Assembly: GCA_016712275.1 (NCBI GenBank)
Contig: JADJRI010000004.1
Coordinates: 124,001-188,000, forward strand
Length of the DNA stretch: 64,000 bases
Source of the DNA: Planctomycetota bacterium
GTDB lineage: Bacteria > Planctomycetota > Phycisphaerae > UBA1845 > UTPLA1
Direction of reading: 5' to 3'
Of the stretch, positions 1-9,097 are shown piece after piece. The position numbers and the translations under genes are program-made. The notes under the pieces were generated by a model that saw only the letters and a program-made list of their open reading frames with translations, made no database searches and was not told the origin of the DNA. The stretch's first letter is position 1; every line of letters begins with the position of its first letter.

Positions 1-176
1 ATAGCGATCCCGGTTACAGTGGGCACGACGGTCCTCGGGGCGTCTGGTTTCACGACAATACTATCACGAATAATGGAGCAACTTGGTTCAGCAATACTTC
101 ACCAGACTCACAAAGCGTCTTTGTTTACGAAAACGCTGTCAACGGCCAGTTTATCGCTGGCAATCCGCCTCCATAA
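1..176 (+). CDS. C-terminal end of a secreted beta-helix-like protein (5' partial)
   Basis: An open frame enters at the left edge (first full codon at position 3) and runs 57 codons to TAA at 174-176. The residues are rich in Asn, Gly, Thr and aromatics, with strings such as HDNTITNNG and VYENAVNGQ. That asparagine-ladder pattern is typical of right-handed parallel beta-helix repeats in pectate-lyase or NosD-like secreted proteins. It ends in Gly-Asn-Pro-Pro-Pro, and no sorting signal is visible. It is convergent with the glycosyltransferase ending at 214, with only 37 bases between them. A polysaccharide-modifying or surface role would fit the neighbourhood, but only about 57 residues are seen, so the family call is tentative. 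Confidence 0.5.
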   Translation, partial: SDPGYSGHDGPRGVWFHDNTITNNGATWFSNTSPDSQSVFVYENAVNGQFIAGNPPP

Positions 177-213
177 AGCAGTTGACGGAATATTCGAGAC
201 GGTATTCTTGTGA

Positions 214-1401
214 TCAATGTGCATCTGACGCGGATATTAAGTGCCGTACCCGCGCAAGAAAAGTCTGCTCAAATGTATGACGAGATGCAAAATCTCTTGC
301 TTGAAGGCTTGCTTGGCATAAAGATGGTCGACCACGATTTAGATCAACGATGGCGCGAGCCAGGAATTCGGGCTTATTAATCGGGGACGCCACACCAACG
401 CCGGACATTTCAACCATTCCGGCAAAGGCTTCATTCGCGTAACCGACAATCGGCAACCCGCAAGCCATCGTCTCAAGATAAGTGCACGACGGATCGCCCT
501 GAGGATGGCAACAGACAAACAGGTCGACCGATTCGGTTAGCGTCGGAATGAGTTCCGTTGCGAAATCCAGTGTCCCTCGCAAATGGACATTTTGTAAGAG
601 ATTTATGGCTGTTAGTTCTTGTTGAATCGTTTGCTTGAGCGGTCCATCGCCGAAAATTTCGAGGCTGAAGGGAACTCCGGATTGTCGAAGCTCATTTGCC
701 ACACGGGGTAAATGATTCACGCCCTTCATTGCTGCAAGCCTTCCTGAAAAAGCAAGCCTTATTGGACGTCCATCAATTAGGTGACGCGTGCGATTTGCAA
801 TGGTCGCATCGGACGCAAGCATCGATTGATTGGAGCGATTGTCAAAGTACAACATCGGATTGCAATTCAGTTTTCCGTAGAGATGGTATGCAGGCGTACC
901 ATTACATTGGAGACCCGCGGCGAGGCGGATAGCTTTTCTCCTACGTCGCTCCATTCGAGATGCCCACAAGTAACGCCGAAGGCGCAGAACTGGATTAGAA
1001 GTGCCAGATGCAATAATTTGCCGGCGCGTTCGAAGTGTGTATTCTATTACACAAACAACTGGCACTCCTATTCTCCGGCAGATTTCAGGAATGTGCAGTT
1101 GCTTCCAATCGTCTAGCGAGCAACTCACTATCGACGCTGTGCGAAGCACATTGTCGATACTTGGATCGGACCAATCCATCGTAACAATATCAAATGGCAA
1201 GTCTGAAGGCCGAACCTCGATATTATCGAGGTTGTTATTGGGCCGATCATCGGCCTCTGCCATAACGGTGGCACTTCCGGGCCAGTACTTCATATACTCG
1301 AGCATCCCATCAATGAATTTGCGAGTCAACACGACCTTGCCGCCCGTAGTCGAACGGATTTTGAGTGGCGAGAGTAGTATCAGTTGGTGATTAGTCGGCA
1401 T
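214..1401 (-). CDS. Glycosyltransferase family 4 (GT-B)
   Basis: About 395 residues with a GT-B fold. The C-terminal half carries the donor-binding signature of GT4 enzymes: FSGRLAAMKGVNHL, then EIFGDGPLK, HLRGTLDF, and a late acidic motif with ETMACGLPIVGY. It should transfer a sugar from a nucleotide donor in the cytoplasm during assembly of the polysaccharide. The start at 1401 (MPTNHQL) is preferred; an in-frame ATG at 1461 lies inside the terminal repeat of the neighbouring insertion sequence and cannot be native. Immediately upstream of the chosen start are three perfect copies of an 8-base repeat. Two insertion sequences now separate this gene from the rest of the minus-strand polysaccharide operon, so its original promoter and co-transcription are probably lost. 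Confidence 0.85.
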   Translation of the reverse strand: MPTNHQLILLSPLKIRSTTGGKVVLTRKFIDGMLEYMKYWPGSATVMAEADDRPNNNLDNIEVRPSDLPFDIVTMDWSDPSIDNVLRTASIVSCSLDDWKQLHIPEICRRIGVPVVCVIEYTLRTRRQIIASGTSNPVLRLRRYLWASRMERRRRKAIRLAAGLQCNGTPAYHLYGKLNCNPMLYFDNRSNQSMLASDATIANRTRHLIDGRPIRLAFSGRLAAMKGVNHLPRVANELRQSGVPFSLEIFGDGPLKQTIQQELTAINLLQNVHLRGTLDFATELIPTLTESVDLFVCCHPQGDPSCTYLETMACGLPIVGYANEAFAGMVEMSGVGVASPINKPEFLARAIVDLNRGRPSLCQASLQARDFASRHTFEQTFLARVRHLISASDAH

Positions 1402-1424
1402 ATGAGTATATGAGTATATGAGTA
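1401..1424. repeat. Three perfect tandem copies of TATGAGTA
   Basis: TATGAGTA occurs three times head to tail at 1401-1408, 1409-1416 and 1417-1424. The block abuts the minus-strand start codon of the GT4 gene (start base 1401), so it occupies the place where the ribosome-binding site should lie. Each copy added or lost shifts spacing by 8 bases. No purine-rich Shine-Dalgarno is visible inside the repeat. Confidence 0.9.
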
Positions 1425-1445
1425 CTAGCAGCCTGTGGTAGAACC

Positions 1446-2761
1446 CAGGGCCAGCGCGCATAGATGGGTAAGATGGGTAAACAGGGTAAACTGGCGCGAG
1501 ATGCTATTGTGATGTATACCTTGCCGCGAACTCGCCGAATGGAATGGGCGGAGTCTTTTTGCGAAGGAGTCTGCTTATGGCGGCCAAGAAGCCGCGCGCC
1601 GGGGCGCGCATCACTGTGTCGTTGAGTTCGATCGTCAGGCATTTCGAATCGCTGCCCGATCCTCGTCATCATCGCAATCGCCGTCACCTGCTCGGCGTCG
1701 TCATTACGATTGCGGTGTGCGGCGTGATCGTGGGCGGCGACGGCCCAACCGCCCTGGCCCAGTGGGCCCATGCGAAGAAGGACTGGCTCAAACAGTTTTT
1801 GGAACTTCCCAATGGCATTCCGTCGCGCGACTGCATTCGCCGCGTGTTGTCGGCATTGAAGCCGGAGGCCTTTCAGGCGTGTTTTGAATCTTGGATTGCG
1901 AGTCTGATCACAAAGGGCGTGAATGGCAACATGATCGCCATCGACGGCAAGACGGTTCGACGATCTCACGACGCGACCCAAGGGCTCGGCCCGTTGCATC
2001 TGGTCAGCGCCTGGGCCACGGGCAACGGCCTGTCGCTGGGACAAGTCGCCACGGAGGAGAAATCCAACGAAATCAAGGTGATTCCCGAGTTGATCGATCG
2101 CATCGACGTGAAAGGCGCGGTGGTCACCATCGACGCCATGGGCTGTCAGAAGCAGATCGCCCGAAGAATCATCGACGCCCAGGGGGACTATGTGCTGGCG
2201 GTGAAGGACAACCAGCCGACGTTGCACGAGGCTGTCCGGAAGTTGTTCAGCGACGAAAGTCAGGCTGCGCTTGTGAAGCGGCCGCATCGCGAACACCAAA
2301 GTTCTGAAAAGGGCCACGGTCGCAAAGACGATCGATATTACGTGCTGGCCAAGTTGCCCGCGGACTTTGCAGTGAAGGATCAGTGGCCGGGGGCCAAAGC
2401 AGCGGGGATGGTGGTTCGGGTGACAGAGAATCGCGACGGGCAGAAAACGAGCGACGTTCGCTACTTCATCAGCAGTTGTTTCATGAGCGGAAAGCGATTC
2501 GCCCAGTCGGTTCGCGGTCATTGGAGCATTGAGAATTCACTGCACTGGGTTCTGGACGTGACCTTTGACGAAGACCAGAGTCGCACTCGAAACCGCCGCA
2601 TGGCAAACAATCTTGCATGGCTGCGCCGCTTTGCGATCAGTCTGTTGAAACGCCATCCGGCGACCGACAGCATCAAAGGGAAGAGCCGCATCGCCGGCTG
2701 GAACAATGACTTCCTCATGCAAGTACTTATCGCAAAAGGAATTTAATGTGCGCTGGCCCTG
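1446..2761 (+). mobile_element. Complete ISAs1-family insertion sequence
   Basis: Both ends can be read. The left terminal repeat CAGGGCCAGCGCGCAT (1446-1461) is mirrored by the right end ATGTGCGCTGGCCCTG (2746-2761), with one mismatch in 16. The element is flanked by a 10-base direct repeat TGGTAGAACC at 1436-1445 and 2762-2771, the target-site duplication. Element length is 1316 bp, with one transposase gene, which is normal for ISAs1 elements (about 1.2-1.5 kb, 8-10 bp duplications). Perfect duplication and an intact gene suggest a recent insertion. Confidence 0.93.
1577..2746 (+). CDS. ISAs1 family DDE transposase
   Basis: 389 residues, the only gene of the ISAs1 element. The first catalytic aspartate block is MIAIDGKTVRRS. 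It is followed by the family-typical HLVSAWA, KSNEI, the second aspartate block VVTIDAMGCQ, and YVLAVKDNQP. The C-terminal part has RGHWSIENSLHWVLDVTFDED, containing the third acidic residue. The start at 1577 is chosen over the longer in-frame ATG at 1544 because AAGGAG lies at 1563-1568 with good spacing. The gene has no frameshift, so the enzyme should be active and able to mobilise this copy. The stop codon overlaps the first base of the right terminal repeat. Confidence 0.93.
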   Translation: MAAKKPRAGARITVSLSSIVRHFESLPDPRHHRNRRHLLGVVITIAVCGVIVGGDGPTALAQWAHAKKDWLKQFLELPNGIPSRDCIRRVLSALKPEAFQACFESWIASLITKGVNGNMIAIDGKTVRRSHDATQGLGPLHLVSAWATGNGLSLGQVATEEKSNEIKVIPELIDRIDVKGAVVTIDAMGCQKQIARRIIDAQGDYVLAVKDNQPTLHEAVRKLFSDESQAALVKRPHREHQSSEKGHGRKDDRYYVLAKLPADFAVKDQWPGAKAAGMVVRVTENRDGQKTSDVRYFISSCFMSGKRFAQSVRGHWSIENSLHWVLDVTFDEDQSRTRNRRMANNLAWLRRFAISLLKRHPATDSIKGKSRIAGWNNDFLMQVLIAKGI

Positions 2762-2794
2762 TGGTAGAACCCCGTTTTTCGGCGGCGGCGAACT

Positions 2795-4212
2795 TTATGC
2801 GACTCGGCACAGCAATCCAGTGATGGGCGCCACACGAGGCCTTACCGGGCGCCGCGAGTCCCATTCGTCACTCAAGGTCCGCCACAGGTTGCACACTTCA
2901 TACGCAATGTACTGCGCGATCGCGCGCAAAACCCGCGCCGCCATGCCCTGCATGCTTCTCGCCGTCCCGAATCCGAGCAACTTGCGCAGGATCAGACTCA
3001 GATTGAAGCCGGCCACGTGAATGAGCAGCCGTTTCAGTATGTTCTTGTGTCCCTTCAAGTGCGCGCGACGCATGCCGCCGGTGTCATAGCAGTGCGCAAA
3101 ACTCCGCTCGACCAGTTCCCCTCGCTTCCGCATCAGTGACTTGCCCCGCTCGCCCTTGATCCGGCGGCGATTGGCATACACCGCGTCCCGCGCTTCGAGC
3201 TTCTCGGCCGTCTCCTCTTCAGTCTTGCCCTGCCAGTTCCGAGGGCCGCGATCCGGCTCCGAGATGTACGTGCGAATGTCTCGCTCCCGGTAATCCTTCA
3301 ACACGTCATTGCTGTGATAGCCCTTGTCCGCCACCGCTTCCGCGAGCACCTGCTCACTCAGTTCTTCGCACGCCGCCTCATCCTTCATCACCGCCACGAG
3401 ATTCTCGTCCGCCTGATCGATCGTCTCGCCGATGCTCGTCGTGTCGCCGCGATTCGCCGGCTGCAGCGTCACTGCCACCACTGCTCCCGTGTCCATGTCG
3501 ATGGCGTGCTCGGCCTTGTGGGCCAGGTGCGTGCTGCCGTTCTTCATCTTCGTGATCTTCGCGTCGGGATCGTGCGGATGCTCCCAGTCCTTGTTCGAAC
3601 CCTTCTTCTTGCGCTTTTTGTCCAGCTTCGCCAGGTCCTCCCGCGTCGGCGTCTCGATGCCCGACTCCTTCGCCAGACGCGTCAGGAATTCCTGATAGCT
3701 CTCGCCCGTGTCGCGGCGGATGATGCTGCGCAGGGCCGCGTTGGCCTCCAGCGTCGTCGCATCGACGCCCACCGTCTTGCCATTGAGCAGTTTGTGTTTG
3801 GCCAGCGCCGTCAGCACCCACTTGAACACGTCCGAGTGGGTCTCCAAGTCCATCAAGCGTCGATTCCGGCTGATCGTCGAATGGTCCGGCGTCGGGTCGG
3901 TCAGCGAATAGCCAGGAACTTCCGCAGTCCCAGCGAGTCGGCCGTGCGCCAGGCGATGCCGCGCTCGCTGTCGATCCCCTCGAAGTAGCCGATCATCAGC
4001 GAGCGGAAATAGACCGCCGGCGGCAGCGACGGCCGGCCCAGCTTCTCCGCGTAGAACTTCCGGCATTTCGATTCGACGAAGGCGTCGAAGCCTTCGGCCT
4101 TGAGAATCTCATTGACCCGATCGTAGAACGGATGGGCGCCGCCGCGCGGCAACTCCGCCGCCACGATCCACAGATCGCCCTGCGCTTCTGGTTCCCGCTG
4201 CCCCATGGCCAT
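2795..4212 (-). pseudogene. IS5/IS1182-like transposase, interrupted by one frameshift
   Basis: Two overlapping frames make one transposase of about 472 residues. The N-terminal part has YFRSLMIGYFEGID and SLGLRKFL (a DUF772-type region). After a shift near 3910 it continues with GYSLTDPTPDHSTISRNRR, then VGVDATTLEANAA, DWEHPHDPDAKI, HKAEHAID and KGYHSN, the DDE domain of the IS4/IS5 superfamily. Restoring one G in the run read as CTGGCT joins the frames exactly. This could be decay, programmed frameshifting or a base-calling error. A GGAGG six bases before the ATG at 4212 supports the start. I could not find matching terminal inverted repeats. The element lies between about 2772 and 4253, touching both the ISAs1 copy and the end of the next gene. 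Confidence 0.75.
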
Positions 4213-4253
4213 CGTCATCCTCCGTGACAACCGTTCGACATGACTCTCGCATA

Positions 4254-5890
4254 TCAATATACTTCATGTGTCAAGCGGCTTTTGCCACGGGCTGATAGTC
4301 GTTTCAGCACGGCTATTCCCATCTCGCCGCGATCGCGATCTTCCAATATCAACGCGAATGAACTTTGGAATTGAGGTGTTTTCGCCCAGTCCGCCAAACC
4401 GGCCCAATCCACTAAATAATCGATGCGAGACCCATTTACATAATACGGCAGGCGCCTTCGCTGTTGAGCCTCCAACGCAATTGGATTCACCTTGCCGTCC
4501 AAGTTGATTGTCTTGTCATGAAAATAACCGACTGTACCGCTTTGAACAGCTCCCACCCACACATCACTCGGAACATTCTCATCCACCCAATCAACGACTT
4601 GAAAGTGCATGTGATTCGGCCCAGCTGCATAGATGCGATAATTGAGCCAGCAGACAAGTGCCATTGCCGCGGCGACGGTCACAATTCCCAGACGCGGCCC
4701 CCACTGCCGGCCGATCGCGCGCATAAAGCCGAGAAGCACTGCAACCCAAAGCAGCGCCAGAAAGGGTGACAAAGGAAACAGATAGCGACTCATGAAATAC
4801 TCGGCGCCGAAGTACAGCCCGTAGAACCCGCAGAGCCCGACGCCATAAATTCCGGTGAGCAGAATCAAAGTGCGAATGGTCGTGTTTGAGTTCCGCCACA
4901 ACCAAACTAGGGCGGCAATTGCTCCGAGCACAAGAATCGTTGCCGCCGCGATAACGACCGGTTGTCCTTCCAATGATTTGGGAATCAGAATCACACCACA
5001 GATGTACTCGGCCAGCGCGGGCGGCACAACGTGCGCATTTGCCGCAAACTTTGCATCGAGTGCTTCGGCTTGCCCGCTAATCGGGACAATACTTCCAAAA
5101 CACAGCCGATTGTTGATCAACCACGGCAAGGCGACAACAATTGTTGTCGCACCCATAGCAAAAACCTCAACGACTCTGCGACGAATCGGCGCCGAGTGAC
5201 CGTCGGACCAAGTCGCAAGTCGCGTGAAACATGCAGCGGCGATAAGCAAGACTGCGTCGTTTCGCAGCCAAAACGCCACGCCCAGAACTGAGCCAATCCC
5301 TACACTCCGCAACAGCGACCAACGTGCGTACTCACGTGAACTGACCACGAACAGGTGAACCGCCACGATCACCAGCAACACGTAAGCACCAGTTTCTAGG
5401 CAGTTCATCGAGTGTCGTACGGTATTTGCGGCAGCGAACCAGACTGCGGCGGACAATGCTGCGAACGTATTCGCATTTTCAACACCGGCGAACACGAAGC
5501 GTCCAAGGCGCCAAAGCGCAATTGCCGCCGCGATTGAAATGGTGAAGCTCACGATCAGCACATAGAAAATGCCTACTGTTTTGTTACCGCCGGCCAGAAA
5601 ATGACATGCGGCTGAGACGAATGTAAAAGCGGCTGTGTGCCATTCGTGGGGATTGTACCTTCGGCGGTGCTCATCCCCAGGCCAAGGGCAATATTCCTTG
5701 CGATTGTCAACATCAGGTAGCCGTCCTCGGTGGGCCATTGGCGAAGCAATCGCCCGTCCTGATCGAGTAAAGGTGCCAGGCGTGATACTGCGCCACAAAG
5801 GAAAAGCAAAGCACAAGTGCAAATAAGCATGCGCGACCGAGTTGCACTAGTCGCAATTGTTGTGTGGAGTGATGTAAAGTTTTGGCTCAT
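4254..5890 (-). pseudogene. GT-C type membrane glycosyltransferase/mannosyltransferase-like protein, one frameshift
   Basis: Corrected length is about 545 residues with around ten hydrophobic segments. The N-terminus (MSQNFTSLH, start 5890) has one transmembrane helix and then an acidic loop ending EDGYLMLTIARN, the position of the catalytic Asp/Glu loop of GT-C (PMT/ArnT-like) enzymes. At 5625-5628 a run of four A (T on the coding strand) lacks one base; five would join TNGTQPL to FTFVSAA. A periplasmic C-terminal domain includes VDWVDENVPSD and VGYFHDKTINLDG. The start overlaps the preceding GT2 stop by ATGA. The 3' end lies next to the second insertion sequence, so the last few residues may be altered. 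The probable role is sugar transfer from a polyprenyl-phosphate donor on the outer face. Confidence 0.65.
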
Positions 5891-6801
5891 GGTCTTGATG
5901 CTGCGTATTCCGCGGGCTCCAGATTGTTTTTCGCTGGCCAAACACTCAAGCCGACTCGAGCTAATTGCCATCGGCGGAGAAAACTGCGAAATTTTAAGTC
6001 AGGGTAGCGTGGTTTTCGGCTCAGCCATGAACTCCAGTAGCCCGCGAAAAGCAGAAGGCCGCCGATAATGAACGGGCGTTCCAACATACGATATCCGGCG
6101 ATCGCGATTGCGTATAGCGGGTGTGTGCCCATGAAGTATTGGCCGTAGCCCCAGCGAAGCCGGCCGTGATAAATGCTTCGAAAAGATGAACCCATCGGAC
6201 GCAGGTGAATAAACTTAAGGCTCTCATCTCGAAAGCTGTGCGCCTTCCAGCCGAGCATACGGCATCGATGACAGTCGATGCCGTCCCACATCACCTCACT
6301 TACAAAGCCGCCGATTTCGTTGAAGCACTGCACGCGGTAGAGCTTGGTCTGGCCCTGCGAAAAATCATCTCCGGTTCGTTCCCAAATCAGGCGGCCATTT
6401 ACGCGTTGAAATGATTTTCCACTTGCGGTTCCCAGGCGCGGGTCAGCTTCAAACTTCTCCATCAAGCGCTCCAGGTAGACCGGCATGAATTCGAGATCGC
6501 CGTCGAGCTTGCAGACATAGTTAAACTCATCGAGATTGAATTGTGCAAGCCCTTCGTTGAATGCTTCCACAACGCCGCCGCCGACTTTTCGGCGTCCGCG
6601 GTCGGGTCGCCGATAGAGGCGGATCCATGAATGGGCTCTTGCGGCGCGCTCGGCAATCTGCGGCGTTTCATCCTTCGAGCCATCATCGACGATCAACCAG
6701 ACAACGGGACGGAGTGTCTGCGCGACCATGGAGTCGATGGTTTGCTGCAGGTATGCCGCTTCATCGCGAACCGGCGAAATGATCAGGATTCTTCGAGACA
6801 T
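5887..6801 (-). CDS. Glycosyltransferase family 2, membrane-associated
   Basis: 304 residues. The GT2 fold starts right at the N-terminus: ILIISPVRDEAAYL, then LIVDDGSKDETPQI and the metal-binding acidic motif in CKLDGDLEFMP. A mid-protein FNEIGGF and the GIDCHRCRMLGW region match inverting GT2 enzymes. A hydrophobic stretch around FIIGGLLLFAGYW near the C-terminus probably anchors it to the membrane. The start at 6801 (MSRRILI) fits the domain; the open frame extends further upstream into the previous gene. It overlaps the upstream GT4 gene by 19 bases and the downstream GT-C gene by 4, so it is translationally coupled within the polysaccharide operon. Confidence 0.85.
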   Translation of the reverse strand: MSRRILIISPVRDEAAYLQQTIDSMVAQTLRPVVWLIVDDGSKDETPQIAERAARAHSWIRLYRRPDRGRRKVGGGVVEAFNEGLAQFNLDEFNYVCKLDGDLEFMPVYLERLMEKFEADPRLGTASGKSFQRVNGRLIWERTGDDFSQGQTKLYRVQCFNEIGGFVSEVMWDGIDCHRCRMLGWKAHSFRDESLKFIHLRPMGSSFRSIYHGRLRWGYGQYFMGTHPLYAIAIAGYRMLERPFIIGGLLLFAGYWSSWLSRKPRYPDLKFRSFLRRWQLARVGLSVWPAKNNLEPAEYAASRP

Positions 6802-8057
6802 ACAAACTCGTTTGATCTGAGTGGTTGCGATTCTCTTTGCGGAGCCTGCTCTTGATTGGCTCTGAGGTGCCGGAATAGGCCGATGAGTTGTTCCGCCGAC
6901 GGGCCGATTAAGAAACGATTGCAAATCGTCTTGATGGCTTCGTCACCGATGGTGGAAGCAAAGGCGCGATCGCTCAAGACGCGTTCCAGGCCCGCGGCAA
7001 GTTCTTCGATATTGCCAGGAGCAACAAGAACTCCATTCGAGGCATGCTCGACAAGTTCCGGCACTCCGCCAACTCTTGTTGCCACAACCGGCAGTCCGTG
7101 GGCCATGGCTTCCATCAGCACAACAGGAACACCCTCCGAAAAACTGGCCAGCACCACAACGTCGGCCTGCGCGTATTGAGACGCGACACTCTCGGGATCG
7201 AGCGCACCAGTCAGTGTTACATCGCTATTAAGTCCGAGCGTTTGGATGCGCGATTTGATTGTTTCCCGCATTGGGCCGTCGCCCACCAGCGTGAGTTTTG
7301 TCTTAAGGCCGCGCTTTCGAAGCTCGGCAATCGCATCCAGCAAAATCAGATGCCCTTTTTCTTTTGAGAGCCGGCCCACACAAAGGACATTCGGTTTCTC
7401 ACCCGCCGGGCTGTGAGCAGCTCGATGACCGATCGACTTCAGGCCGCATCGCACGACATGCAGTTTACTCCATTGCTCGGGGGGGCAGGCGAGCATGAGT
7501 TGAGCCCTGCCATAGTGGCTCACGCATGCAACAAATGAAGCCGATGCAACTTTGTCGGGCAGGCGAAAATGCTCGACTTCGTTTAGTTCGGATCCGTGGC
7601 ATGTCATGCTGAAGGGAATATCAGCAAGCATCGCGGCAAGCATGCCGGTGTTCGCTCCACTGTTTCCAAAGTGACAATGAAGATGATCGCACTGTTCATT
7701 TCCAAGCCAGTACGCCAATAAAACCGCTTCGATCAGGTAGCAGGACCACAGCAATCGCTGTTTTAGCGTTTCATTGCGCTTCAACGTGGCTGAAGCAAAT
7801 GCGCGACAGAGTCTGATTGGCCGGGTGATAATCGACCACGCCATCGCGACGGCCAACGCTCCAATGCTTGGCGGCACCAGCCATTTCGTAATGCGCGCCT
7901 CTTCGCGGGCGTTCTTGTCGATCATGTCATGTTCGGCGGGACGGCGTACGGAAAACGTGGAAATTTGAAGCCCGCGTTCTCGAAGCGCCTCAATTTCCCG
8001 GGCAATGAACGTATGCGATACCGCCGGATAGCAACTGGTCAGATATGCGATTTTCAT
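6783..8057 (-). CDS. Glycosyltransferase family 4, exopolysaccharide type
   Basis: 424 residues. The N-terminal acceptor domain begins MKIAYLTSCYPAVSHTFI, a pattern common in exosortase-associated (EpsD/colanic-acid WcaL-like) GT4 enzymes. It is followed by HCHFGNSG and a Ser/Glu-rich loop. The C-terminal donor domain is clear: NVLCVGRLSKEKGHLIL, TLVGDGPMR, VTLTGAL, then SFSEGVPVVLMEAMAHGLPVVAT. The stop of the deacetylase gene overlaps its start by ATGA. It should add one sugar to the growing repeat unit in the cytoplasm. Family membership is certain; donor and linkage cannot be read from sequence. Confidence 0.9.
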   Translation of the reverse strand: MKIAYLTSCYPAVSHTFIAREIEALRERGLQISTFSVRRPAEHDMIDKNAREEARITKWLVPPSIGALAVAMAWSIITRPIRLCRAFASATLKRNETLKQRLLWSCYLIEAVLLAYWLGNEQCDHLHCHFGNSGANTGMLAAMLADIPFSMTCHGSELNEVEHFRLPDKVASASFVACVSHYGRAQLMLACPPEQWSKLHVVRCGLKSIGHRAAHSPAGEKPNVLCVGRLSKEKGHLILLDAIAELRKRGLKTKLTLVGDGPMRETIKSRIQTLGLNSDVTLTGALDPESVASQYAQADVVVLASFSEGVPVVLMEAMAHGLPVVATRVGGVPELVEHASNGVLVAPGNIEELAAGLERVLSDRAFASTIGDEAIKTICNRFLIGPSAEQLIGLFRHLRANQEQAPQRESQPLRSNEFVCLEES

Positions 8058-9097
8058 GCCGGAGCCATCCTTTGCCGCCGCCGAAAAATGCGATCGGTAA
8101 GTCCAAGGACCTCCATTCTCAAGAGAGAGTCGCTGGGCTTGCCGTTAAGTCCGGATAACCGGTCCTCATGGATGAATGATCGGCGGAGTCGAAATCGATC
8201 TTGAGAAACCAGATTAGCCCCGGATTCCGTTGTTACGGCGTGAGTGTAGCCGGCTGACCGAACCGCCTCCACGACGCGATCATCCGTATCGCCATTGGGG
8301 TAGCAGAACAGGCGAATTGATCGACCAAGGAGTTCCTCGATTTGTCGACGCGATCCGGCCACTTCGTGTGCGAGCGATGCGTCGTCGAGCTGCGTAAGAA
8401 TCTCGTGGGTGCTCGAATGCGATCCAATTTCGTGACCCGCGGATTGCATTGCGTGCATCTGCTGAGATGTGACGATGCAGTCGTCAGTCCGCACGGCCTC
8501 CGAGCGGCCTTCCGACAGTTGTTCGATCAGTTCGCGACGGTTGTCGGTCCCCAGTTTTTTTGCCAGCGCGACAATCCCTTGCGCATCGAGTTGATGGCTC
8601 GAATTCGATGTGAAATGATTCCGATTTAACCAATTCAACGCCATCGCGAACGATTCACTTTCGGAAACTAAGTGAGCCAGTTCATCGTACCAAGGTCGCT
8701 TCGATGTGCCGATAAGATTGCTGATTACAAAGAATGTCGCGCGCAAATCGACTTCGTTCAGAATGGGCACCGCAAAACGGAAGTTGTCCTGATAGCCGTC
8801 GTCGAACGTAATTGCGGCAAGAGGCCTCGAATTTCGATTTCCATTCTGCAGAATGTCAAGAGCCTCACCGAGCGGTCGCGTGTCAAAGCATTGCTTTAAG
8901 ATGCGACAATGGTGCCGGAAGGCCTCGGGGGTTACGACAAGGTCTGGGACAAAATAGCGAGCCTTGAATTGTGCTGGAAGAATACGGTGATAACACAATA
9001 TCAGCAGCTTGCCGTTCGCTGCATTTTGGTATCGCGCAAGTATTCCAGACCATTGTAAGCTGCCGGCGACACATGAGCGTAGAAACCTTTTGATCAT
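8054..9097 (-). CDS. Polysaccharide deacetylase (carbohydrate esterase 4, NodB fold)
   Basis: 347 residues. NodB-homology motifs are present: TFDDGYQDN (residues about 97-105, catalytic base and first metal ligand), GSHSSTH (HxxxH metal ligands), and LFCYPNGDTD. An N-terminal LLILCYHRI strand is typical of the subgroup found in exosortase-linked polysaccharide loci. It should remove N-acetyl groups from HexNAc residues of the polymer or its intermediate. There is no obvious signal peptide, so the enzyme may act in the cytoplasm or be membrane-associated through its basic N-terminus. ATGA-type overlaps at both ends tie it to the acyltransferase upstream and the GT4 downstream. Confidence 0.88.
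   Translation of the reverse strand: MIKRFLRSCVAGSLQWSGILARYQNAANGKLLILCYHRILPAQFKARYFVPDLVVTPEAFRHHCRILKQCFDTRPLGEALDILQNGNRNSRPLAAITFDDGYQDNFRFAVPILNEVDLRATFFVISNLIGTSKRPWYDELAHLVSESESFAMALNWLNRNHFTSNSSHQLDAQGIVALAKKLGTDNRRELIEQLSEGRSEAVRTDDCIVTSQQMHAMQSAGHEIGSHSSTHEILTQLDDASLAHEVAGSRRQIEELLGRSIRLFCYPNGDTDDRVVEAVRSAGYTHAVTTESGANLVSQDRFRLRRSFIHEDRLSGLNGKPSDSLLRMEVLGLTDRIFRRRQRMAPA

Noticed and set aside
1391..2521. 376-codon minus-strand frame opposite the ISAs1 transposase
   Set aside because: His/Arg-rich composition and complete overlap with a well-conserved transposase; a shadow frame.
3890..3925. Programmed -1/+1 frameshifting in the second transposase
   Set aside because: No clear slippery heptamer with a downstream stem was seen, and similar one-base breaks in non-transposase genes make an ordinary indel more likely; kept only as an alternative.
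3314..3988. 224-codon plus-strand frame opposite the second transposase
   Set aside because: Arg/Leu-rich shadow of the DDE domain.
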